This document shows positions 1 to 10,400 of a stretch of DNA of 64,000 nt, piece after piece. The stretch is from positions 6,260,001-6,324,000 of the forward strand of contig NC_079876.1 in the NCBI RefSeq assembly GCF_029227915.1. The letters run 5' to 3'. The notes under the pieces are model-generated. The model did no database searches and had not been told where the DNA came from. It was given only the letters and a program-made list of their open reading frames with translations. This stretch comes from Hydractinia symbiolongicarpus (lineage: Eukaryota > Cnidaria > Hydrozoa > Anthoathecata > Hydractiniidae). Made by a program: the position numbers and the translations under genes. Numbering within the stretch: position 1 is the stretch's first letter; every line of letters starts with the position of its first letter.

Positions 1-1580
1 ATGAGCGTTTATTAAAAGAAAATACTGGAAGGACAAAACAATAAATTGAGAAAGAATTTAAATTAACGTAGCGAGCGTTTATTCAAGGAATTTCAGTAGT
101 TTTCTCACAAAAAATTAAAGATAGGGGTGTACTAAAACGATAATTTTATAATAATAGGGAGGAGTGTGTTTGTGCATATTACATATAAACAATTTCGTGG
201 TCAGATAGACGAAAGTAAAAAGAAGATAATTTTAATTAAAATCATGGATTTTGTTGTTTACGTAAGTAGAGCGATATGAACTTTAGACATATCATATGAA
301 GTAGACGAAAGTGATAGCGATAGGAGAATGAGAGTAATTAAATAAAAATAGACGTGTATTGATTTATTGACGTCAAAGTTTGAAGTTAAAATAAATAAAG
401 ACATTAAATTATGATGGTGCAATTCAGTCTTTATGTAAGTTAAGCTAGTTACTTCCTAACCTCCGGACTAGAAGCAACCTCGTTCCCAGGGCATCTTGTA
501 TCTTTCTGACATCAATTTTTATATTTACCGAAAACCTCTTTGGGGAAGAGACTATTTAAAGCTAGTCCATGACCCGTTAAAAAATCCACGGGTTTTTTTT
601 GCTCTTTTTACACCGCTTTGCTTGCGTCTTGCTACTTACGGTACTATTTTGCGTGACAGACACATGTAGACGGGTATTAATAATATAAATTACTCGGTAG
701 CCCGTGGATAAACCCATATATTCCATAAAATATATGTTTGTAATTATGTGTATGTAGAACGCTCTTATCTGTAATTAGATATGATTGCATGTTATTTTTT
801 GTATGTAAGAATATTTCTTCTACAAAAGCGACTATATAAAACATCCCCCTATACCTTTTTGATTGGCTAGAACAAATCACATGACAAAATTAAAGTCATT
901 TCACTTGCTAGGAATTTCATTGTCTGCCAACTTAATCTCAATGGCGGGTTGTGTAACTACAATGAATGTAAATACTTTGTCACAAATTTATGTTGGGACA
1001 TATTCACGTTGCCTACTTTGTTTAAATCTTTTTCATTGAATTAACAAACGTTTTAGGATAAGAAACAACAAATTAAAAAAAAATTCTGCACGTGGTTTCT
1101 TTCACGGGTTTAAAAATGAGTATATTACTACGCTAGTTCCAGTCTGTCTGTAACAAGCAAAGTAGATGTGTTGTTTTTGATTAAAAAAATAGCCGTAGCA
1201 ACATTTGACATTTGCCAATTTATATTGTTTAAATAACACTTGGGGCATGAAGAAAAAAATCCAGTAAATTCGGACTTGCTATGGTTTCCAATTGTTTTGT
1301 CAAATGAAGAAATTATATACAATTAAATCCATGATAAAATGTCTGTTCCGCCTGTAAGTGCAGTTTTGTAGACTTGATTCATCCGTGCTCCGTCGGCGTT
1401 CACCTCCGCATTAGTTAAGAACCGCATAACTGGATTTCTTGTGTAAGACCTGGTTACCAACGACGAAGGGGTCAGGCAAAAGAGATTCATATCTACGTAG
1501 TTCTTTTAACTAAGTCAGGAGTCGGTGAATTAGCTAGGATGGTCAGGTTGGCTATGAATAGGCTTGCTCATGGATAAAAA
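1..1580. other. Non-coding stretch
   Basis: No exon-like frame is seen. At 478-493 it carries a copy of the dispersed motif AACCTCGTTCCCAGGG discussed under findings. Short ORFs here lack any family resemblance. Confidence 0.5.
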
Positions 1581-1599
1581 GGACCAGGACTAATCGATA

Positions 1600-1830
1600 A
1601 TTCTGAGATCTAAAAGTGTTCGACCAAGACGGAAATCTATCGACGTTTTGTCCGATGAACGTTCTAAACAAGCTAAGGACATCTCCGAACAAACTGGAAA
1701 TGTGGCGGGCATTTTGCCTGACGAGTCTCCAAAAATTATTTGGAGGGCTGCCATCGCACGTGATTTACGCGTGTGCCAAGGCATGCCTGTTGTTTTTAAT
1801 TTACAATCAAATATTCTCGTCGTCAACTTA
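1600..1830 (+). pseudogene. Possible relic of a repetitive-element ORF
   Basis: A frame with coding-like composition contains RRKSIDVLSDERSKQAKDI followed by a helical-looking stretch. It resembles short lysine/arginine-rich ORF segments that recur in cnidarian repeat proteins, but I cannot name the family. It stops after about 80 codons with no splice donor. Confidence 0.2.
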
Positions 1831-1899
1831 ATTAGTCTGAGAAAAATCAAATTCAGGTATTTCCATTCGGATTTGGAGATTCTCTACGTATGCTAGACA

Positions 1900-2640
1900 C
1901 GACACAAGATGGTATCACCCGACGAACACCTTTTCCCAAGTGGTTATGAACAAACCAACAAAATTTGCGGTATGCCGCATATCGATAAGATCTAAAAATA
2001 TCATCTTCAAAAAAGATTCGAAGCAAGAGTGCTAGCGACTTATTTGTTAGAAACTTCGTCCTTTTTTTTAAGTCCACGGCTTTCCTGATTGTGAAGAGCG
2101 ACTAACGCTGTCCACAAAGTGTTCTTTAAAATCACAACAGCATTGAAATCTTCGTGCTCTGTTATAAATTTCTTATCAAAAACACAATAGAAACCTTATA
2201 CCCAGGCGCTCATTTATAATACAACCGAAAGAAAAAGGTGAGGTCAAATTATATAAGTAGCGTAGCTGGAAGTAATTTATAGGGTCCACCTCGTTACAGC
2301 ACAAACAGTCAACAGCTATAGGCATCCTTTCGCACTTGCACATAGGCACCACTCACTGACCTGGTGTGTCTGCTTCATCGTCATTATAAAAGGGGAATTT
2401 GTTGTTCGTTTTTGAGTCGTTTTGGCTCAAACTGAAATCCAATTATGTTTACATTTCTGTTTGTGAACATAATTGATAAACGTAAAAAAATTCTGTTGGG
2501 AATATCATTAACGTTTTTTCTTTATTTCTCTTTTCTTTTTTATTGCATAAATTGCGCATATTAATGTTTTACCCAGTCCTTTTCCGCGTTCGAAGTTCAG
2601 GAAAGATGAGGATTGAAAATGGCATGGTCAAGTAAACAAA
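1900..2640. other. Non-coding stretch
   Basis: Nothing supportable seen. Confidence 0.5.
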
Positions 2641-2788
2641 TTCAGTTTAAACTTAAGCTGGATTTCCATCAGTGCAAGTTCTCTTATCGCTCTGGCTTTT
2701 TTGAACCTTTGATATTTTTTCGCTCTGGTGGAAATTCCAGAGCGACACTTTTTTTTGCTCTTATCATGGCGCCGTAGATTAGTGGTTT

Positions 2789-3146
2789 ATGGCGCCGTAG
2801 ATTAGTGGTTATAGCTCTCGTACTCTGTGCGGGAGACCGGGGTTCGATTCCTCTTGACGGGGATTCAACATGGGCGAGTGAATGTTACCATAGCCCCGGG
2901 TTAACCCAAGCCATGTGAGGGAAATTGGGAAGATGGCACACTGTGTGGGCCGTTGGATGTTGCCGGGAGTTGTCTAGTAGAGCGCGGGCCCTAATTGGGT
3001 CTGCGTCGCTCAAAATGAGCATTAAATACTCTAGGACTCTCCATCTAAGCCATGGCCCCTCCTAGAAGTAATAGACAGGGTATATCCCTCGATATTTGTG
3101 AGGCTAGCCATGTAAAATATGCACATCTATCTATCTATCTATCACT
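2789..3146 (+). mobile_element. tRNA-derived SINE with (TATC)n tail
   Basis: The 5' end is tRNA-like with Pol III internal promoter boxes: A box near 2798-2808 (TAGATTAGTGG) and a perfect B box GGTTCGATTCC at 2841-2851. A tRNA-unrelated body follows, then a (TATC)n tail at about 3123-3144. The first 23 bp (ATGGCGCCGTAGATTAGTGG) are duplicated immediately upstream at 2766. This fits retroposition by a LINE partner. Confidence 0.8.
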
Positions 3147-3413
3147 CAATTTCAGTGCGATAGAGCGACAATTATCACAAAGTTGTGATATTTATCGCTC
3201 TGGGTTTTCTCTCAAAAGTGCAACTTCAACGAAATACCGAATGCCCTTTTAAAGAAATTGAATAGATTCTATTGAAGTGTAACTTCAGCACATGCTTACA
3301 CGTGTTGAGCATAAGAAATAGTTTCACATGTGTTATGAAGCGAGCAGTGTTGTAAAACAAGTTTTATTAAATGGGAAAAACAAATAGGTGGAACTTAAAG
3401 GGAAGATGAGTAT

Positions 3414-3745
3414 TTAGCAGAGGCTTTTCGAAATTTTATTATGTCTATACGACAAAAGTTGCAAAGGAGTATCGAGAAAAAAGATCGAGTGGCAAATGCT
3501 TGGAGGAAAGTTGAGGATGAATTAGGATGTGAAGAGGGTAAAGTTTATCCTTTTTCGTCAGTTCAATGCGCTATATTTTTGCGCTGTTAAACCTTGCGCG
3601 TATTCAGCTTGTTCTATTACTTAATTGGAAAAAATGTTTTTAAATTCAACTGTTTTAAAGTTAAGCTTTTCAAAGATGAGACAACTTAAAAAAAGATACA
3701 GCAAGGAAAGGAATAACCTAAAAAGGAAATCTGCATCGGGATCAG
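3414..3745 (+). pseudogene. MADF-domain gene relic (PIF/Harbinger accessory type), two exons
   Basis: Exon 3414-3537 encodes a MADF-like helix with KKDRVANAWRKVEDELG, ending GAAGAGG|GTAAAG. Exon 3676-3745 encodes LKKRYSKERNNLKRKSASGS, the lysine-rich C-terminal part of MADF proteins that ends with SGSG. MADF/SANT proteins are the DNA-binding partners of PIF/Harbinger transposases. A stop upstream of exon 1 and lack of a start suggest decay. Confidence 0.5.
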
Positions 3746-3984
3746 GTTTGGCTGACGTTGAATCGTGTGTCAAATTTTAAAGGAATACTCTTTTTTGTCT
3801 TGGCTTGATAAGCATTTAAATTAGACACAAAATCAAATATAACGGGTCCAAAGGATGAGGAGGATATTGATTCTTATTTGGAGGCGGCGGTTGAAATTAT
3901 TTAGTTAACAAGAATGACCCTACAACAAAATCACCAAGTTTGGCCTAGATGACAACTATTGACCTCATTGTGCAATTTCACTTC

Positions 3985-4227
3985 TTAAAGCAGTTGATTA
4001 TGCACTCCTTTCAATTCTCTTTCTCTATAAATTTGACGAACACGAGAAAATGGCGATTTTCTTCGTCTCTTTTTTTTTACTATTAAGGCCACAGCTTCTT
4101 CTTTTTTCTGAACTGTCTGCCATCTTGAAATGCGTGTGTACACATAAGAAAATTTCGCACAAATAATAATTTGTATTGGCATGCTGTCGCACTGAAACTC
4201 ATTTGCAGCGTAGAACTCCTGTCGCAC
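3985..4227 (-). pseudogene. PIF/Harbinger transposase N-terminal relic
   Basis: The C-terminal part of this frame reads KKKRRRKSPFSRVRQIYRER and then ELKGVHNQLL. It matches the N-terminus of HARBI1-like transposases: an arginine-rich run, then W-V-R-x-I-x-x-x-R-x-x-x-G and LL. The DDE domain that should follow is missing; the frame stops right after LL. With the oppositely oriented MADF exons at 3414-3745 this looks like an internally deleted PIF/Harbinger element. Confidence 0.55.
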
Positions 4228-4259
4228 TAAATTTTTGTGTAATTTTAGAGCGATAGGAA

Positions 4260-6405
4260 GGTTGTATTTTAATACTTTTTTCTTTACTTTTCTACCAAGA
4301 TGTAACTAATATCAAGTTTTAATTTTTTACCAGACAATACCTTTATAACGCGTAAAAACCTCTTTGAAAAATTTTGCGCAACTTCGGTTTAAATAAGTCT
4401 AGTTTTGAATTTATTTTGCTTTATGATCATTTTTATCATTTACCAGTCAGCTATTTCAGGTTAACTGTCTATAAGTTTTTTTTAACACAAATATTTATAT
4501 ATGGTTTACTTGCAGAGATTTATTTTGATCACATGCGTCATCTGTGAAGAATACTCACCAGACCACAGACATTTATGTCAACATTCTTTGATCTCTTTAA
4601 TAAAAGCCGTATTCTATCTGTCTGTTTGCGCACGAGAAAAAAAGTCGTGTTGCGGAACATGAAATGCTACCAGTATAATAATTCTTAAAGAGTATTATGG
4701 TAGTTTTATTTATTTTTCGAATTTTTATTAGACACCTTTTGAATTTTCATCAAATTTTGTGTTGGACGTGATAAAAAAGGGAAAGTGAACAGAGATGTCT
4801 GCTTTTTGTCGATAACAGCGCTGGTTAATTAATCAAGTTTTGAATGTAGGTAATCCCCAGTTACCTAGGGTGGAGCAGCTGATGCCAGTTGCGTCTAAAA
4901 GATTTCCCTTTTTTAGTCTCACACTCAAAAGTGCAATGCAATGGCTTCGCTAATTTTATAACGGATTGACGGCAGTCTAAAAGGCTTTAACGTCTTGACG
5001 TAACGTCGATAAAGTTAACAAATTATACATAACGGTTTTAGCGGCTTCAAAATTAAATGAAAACAACCCATTCTTCTTATACACTGTCACCATATTATGA
5101 TAAAGGATTAAATAAGTAAATTAGTTCTCTCGAAGTGTGCTTATTACTACAAACTAGTCGTTATCCCGTGAAAAAATTCACAAGAATTCATCTGCCAGGA
5201 ATATCCACAAAAATATTCCCGTCACCATTTGCAGCTACCATTTGACACAGTGAGTATCCTAATATAGACTAGTCGTTAACCCATAAAAAACACACGAGGT
5301 GTCTCGTCTTTAAGTTACACGTTACTTTGTGTGCCCGTAACACGATATGTTTTTTGCGACATGCATGCAGAATATGTCTGTTGTTAATTACACTTGTTGG
5401 CATTCCGTGGAAAAATCCAAGAACCACAGGTGAATCAATATAACACCAAATATATTAATCATGTATTTATGATGCCATAATAATAGAATTTCATGACTAA
5501 CTGTAGCGAATGCTGTGCTGAGATCAATAAGGTTTGATATATCTCTTGACTCAACTGAATGATTACATGATCATTTGACTGGCCTGCCAAACAGCCAAAT
5601 GTCTTATTATACTCGCACTTTGTCGGAATTTAAGTTTATGTATATTTTTAAAAGTCTTAGGCTGTTTTCCTTACTGATAACGTTGCGTAAATAGACTGTA
5701 GTAACACATGGGTGTTAAAGCACAATCTGGAGTATTTCCATTCAGACTGAAGAAGTAAAGAGGGGTAGAGTGGAACAAAATTCGAAAACGGACTTCAAAT
5801 TCCAATCTTATCTTTTGTTTTTTCAAACCAATCAAAAATCAGTTATACAAAACTTTAACCCGCAAAATTATATCTTAAAAACAAATTGGGACACTGTGAA
5901 GTCTTAAGTTGTAAAGAATTCGTTTATAGTCTCCCTTTCTCTAATATTATTGTAAGAGAAAGTAAAAAAATGTGATCTCACATCAGTTTTAAAAAGTTGT
6001 GATGAAAAACAAATAAAGCAATACGGTAAAATTAAAAATAGCCATTTTACAAATTGTTTATCGGTATACTACAACCTGTATGCTGAATAATTAATTTAGT
6101 AGTATTAAAACTATAATTTGCTTCGTAGAAACAACGAACAAACGCACTAATAAACATTATATTTAGAAACAGAAGAAACGTTCTGTTAAGAGCATTTTTG
6201 AAGAAAGAACGTCAACGCGGGTGTGTTGTTGTTCTTTTAATTAATTGATCTAATGTTGCTACAGGACACAAAATAACAAATGCAATGTATCTCTATCGAC
6301 TTTGTTGCGATAGGCGAATTTCCATGAACTTCTAGTAATTTTGTTGATAAACAGTATGAAAAACTTGTATTGATATTTCTTGAATTGAAATTGAAATTAT
6401 CTTAT
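4260..6405. other. Non-coding stretch upstream of the HEPN-NTPase gene
   Basis: No exon-like frame. It presumably holds the promoter and 5' UTR. A possible 5'-UTR acceptor (TTATCTTATAG) lies at 6397-6407, just before the start codon. Confidence 0.45.
6387..6398 (+). promoter_or_regulatory. IRF-like GAAANNGAAA sequence upstream of the start codon
   Basis: GAAATTGAAATT fits the core GAAANNGAAA recognised by interferon regulatory factors. It is 20 nt before the ATG and may be in an intron, so function is only a suggestion; AT-rich DNA yields such matches by chance. Confidence 0.15.
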
Positions 6406-6418
6406 AGATATTATAGTC

Positions 6419-7479
6419 ATGGCAATGGCAGTACCTCCAACAGGATCTTCTCACCACGCATTGATCGCAAACAATGAATATCAAATTAAATTGGTCACGC
6501 TTCTCAATGAATGTTGTGACTACTTACGTGAAATTTTACATGATCCTGCCCGTGGCAACATGCCAAGGGATAAGAAACAATTATATCTGTCATTAAAACA
6601 ATATAAGAAACGTTTAAACCATTTGAAAAGAGATCAGCTGGAAATCGTTTTTCCACAAGATAAGGAAACAGATTCGGGATTGTTTGACATCACTATTTTA
6701 TGTGACGTTCTAATTAATTGTTGTCACGGTATACAAGCACCAATTGGTGGATGGAGGACCAGAACACCGCAACCAAATGATTTCAGTGTCGGTGCTGACA
6801 TCATTCGAATCAGAAATGAGCGGAATATTGTTATGCATGGAAGAGCAATGACTTCAGCACAATATAATCGGTTGTGGAACGCCATAGAAGGTATATTAAG
6901 AAGACTCGGATATGACATAACGAAAATTAGAGATTTGAAGTCTGGTTGTTTAAAAGACTTGGACTTATTTAAGATTGAAATTATGAAAGCAGTTACTGAA
7001 ATTTTAAATTTCAATGTTAACAAAAACCAAGACAATATAAAACAAAATCAAGATGACATCAAAGCAAATAAAGACAGTATTCAGCAAAACGAAGATGGTA
7101 TTAAACAAAATCAAGGTGACATCAAAGCAAATAAAGATAGTATTCAGCAAAACGAAGATGGTATTAAACAAAATCAAGGTGACATCAAAGCAAATAAAGA
7201 CAGTATTCAGCAAAACGAAGATGGTATGAAACAAAATCAAGATGACATCAAAGCAAATAAAGACAGTATTCAGCAAAACGAAGATGGTATTAAACAAAAT
7301 CAAGATGACATTAAAGCAAATAAAGACAATATTCTGCAAAACAAAGGTGGTATTAAAGAGAATAAAGAGAATTATAATCGATTAGCAGCCGAAGTGGAAA
7401 TAGTAAAGCAAACTATTTCTTCATCATCATGTGATCAGAAGAGTTCTCAGTTGGAAGAAACTATAAAAGAACAACCCAG
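6419..7479 (+). CDS. Exon 1: DZIP3-type HEPN domain plus 21-residue coiled-coil repeats
   Basis: Residues 1-353. The helical HEPN domain carries RNIVMHG, which matches the canonical RNxxxH nuclease signature, embedded in the IIRIRNERN context typical of the DZIP3-like HEPN family. From about residue 205 the sequence becomes repeats of a 21-residue unit, three heptads each opening with isoleucine (IKQNQDD / IKANKDS / IQQNEDG), predicting a regular coiled coil for oligomerisation. The donor is CCCAG|GTGTGT, with phase 2. The frame stays open to 7534, but the last 18 codons are intronic if this donor is used. Confidence 0.82.
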
Positions 7480-10400
7480 GTGTGTAATTCTTTTTCTATA
7501 TTGTTCTATCATTAAATTGATTCTGTCAACTTAACATAAAAGGCAAATATGGTAAAGTAAATAAGTTACCATTCAATTAAATTCCACTTTATCTTGGTGT
7601 AACTAAATCACTTTTCTGTAATGATTTCAATGCATTGGAGAGTCATCAGCAATAAGAGTACATCAGATTGAAATTATGACAGCACTGATTGAAATACAAA
7701 AATGTAAAGTAAATAAAAACAAAGACAACATTAAGTAAAATCTATATAACTTTAAGAATGGACTATTTATATTCAAGTTGATGTAAAAAAAACCCAAAAC
7801 GGAGTTAGGAACATTCAAAACGATTATGATTGAAAGACGGAATGGGAACAGTAAAGTCCTTTGTTGTCATCGCGTCGTTCAAAAACTTGTCACTTAAACA
7901 CTATTGACTTAAAACGGCCTAGAAAGAAGATACCTTTCTTTCAGAAAATAAGATTTTATCGTTTTTTAGGACAATATTTCATACAGTTACTTATTATTCT
8001 AATTTATATTTTAATGTTTATTTTAGTTATATACTATTAAAAAATTTCCGAGGAGATTTTCTAATACAATTTGAAGATGGCTGCTCCCACTGGTCTATGA
8101 AAAGTGTACAAGTCATCATTACTGAAAATTTTGTGATAGAATCAAAAGAACTTCATGTCGACAACGATTACATTGTGGAAGAAGAAGAAGGGACACTAAT
8201 CCTGATTATTTACAATCACATTGCCAAATCGATTAATGGGTTATCAGTTAAGTTAGTTGACAGTGAAAGTAAAACTCATTTGATTTCAATTGAAGGTGAG
8301 TAAATTTAGATAATGTATTCTATCTAGTACGGAAAAAATGAATAAGGAGTTGGAACAATAAAAACAAAACAGAACAAAAAAATACATTACTTACTAATGT
8401 AGCTGTGCATGGGGGCAGAGCACAAGTAAAATAAGTTGGGAAAGCTATATTTACAAGTAGAACAAATTTAATCTTAAGGGTTTATTTAAAATATTATTCG
8501 AACCATAAAGAAAACATTGTCAAGATTTTGTTAGAATAGCAATCATTTCAACGATGCAAGCCATTTACCTCGACAAAAGTTTTACTTTGGCTATGCGAAC
8601 GCAAAAATATATAAAAATTATTGCAAAGTTTCTTGAATAATAACGTTTAGTATTCTACACAAAAAACTTTTACGTCTCTAGCGCGTTGTTTTGTACAGCA
8701 CTTTAGATTAAAATTGTTTGAGTAGAAATGTTGCAAAGTAAAATAATTTTTTTAATTAGATATTGCACTGGTCCGAGCACATATGTGTACAACCAGCTAT
8801 TTTGATGTTAGAACCCACAACAGTGGAAGAATATCTGAACAGATAAAATGCATTGTAGGAGCAGAAAGAGAAGAAACAAATATTGAATTTATATGTGGTG
8901 GTAGCCTGCAAACAATGGAACCTAAGGAGTACGAAGCATTTGAAAGAGATTACATCCAGCGTTATTTCACCGTCAATGGTAAATGCATGGAAGAACCACT
9001 CCAAATTCCACCCCCAATGCCAAAAGTCACACATTCCTTATTCGCACAAAAGATAAAGGATGTTATAATCGAATTACAACCTCGTTTGTTTACAATATTT
9101 ACTCATTATAACACAAAGGAACATATTCGATTTCTAAAACTGGATAAAGAATTTTCTTTGAGTTTGGAAAGCACAATTACTGATAACAAAAGAATTCTAC
9201 TTGTGTTGCCAAATTATATCATCAACATTAGATACACAGAAACAACCGACGCAGTAAGAATACAAGATGAAGTCAAAGCGGGCGAAGAAGACTTGAAGGA
9301 GCTATCTATCATCACTAAAAAACATCTTAAAAATGGTCACCTGACAATGGTTAATGTTGTAGCTGCACCACATTTCGAAGATATCGAAAATATCCACCTT
9401 TGTGTAGATTGCAACTTACTCTCCAAAAAAACTTTGGCTGAGGATAGAAATATGACGAAGTTCTTTTCAAATATTTTGCAAAGCTCACAAGTACAAAATA
9501 ATGTTCAGGACAACAAGGAACGGTATATCAACATAGTTGGTAAAGTCATGTGTTTTATGGCTACAAGAAAAGCACTCTATTCTGTTCCTTCACTCAGTAA
9601 AAACGTCCACGAACAAATAAGCTCGTTAATACTTTCTCCACAGCAACTCCGTCATTTATACAACAACTCTTTAAAAAAAATTATAATCGGTCCTCTAGGC
9701 AGTGGTAAGACAGTGCTAGCTTTAGCACATTTGGAAATAGCTTACGAGCGCTCTAAGAATAGATCGGTCATATACTACGTTATTTGGGACGGCAACACAT
9801 TGCTTAAACGGGATATTGTCAATCATACTAAAAGATTTAATTACAAAGCCGCTGTCGAAGTTGTTGTAAAGGATAATGTCCAGTTAGCTAAGGATTTGAA
9901 AATGAATGAAGTGCCAACACCATACCAGTTATTAGAGTCATTGGTTAAGAAACATGTTGACCAAAACCTGCATCTAATAATTGATGAATTAAATGGAGAG
10001 TTATTTAACAAGGAAGAATCATCTTTGCTTAAACACTATCTGGAAACTAAAGACAAATTAAATAACTCTTTCATCATTTTTTTCCCACAATCCATTGAGA
10101 AACATAGAACATTAATTTCACACCAAAGAGTCACAATACATGACAAGTACAAGTATGAAGAAACAGGAATGAAAGTTTTAAAACTGAACAGAGCAATGAG
10201 AACAACCCGGATAATCTTTCAGTTTTTAAAGGCTTTTGAAAATGAAGTAGAACAAGACAAGGTAACAATGAAGCTTCCCGATCAGCAATCAAAAGAAGGA
10301 ATGTCCACCAAAAAAAATATCGAAAAAATACTGAATTTCTTTTCCAAAATTTGGAAAAAACAACCACAACAGCAGCAAGAGCCACAACGGCGACAACAAC

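Noticed and set aside
7004-7339. 111-codon hydrophobic minus-strand frame
   Set aside because: Antisense of the coiled-coil repeat in exon 1; the sense strand has clear coding structure.
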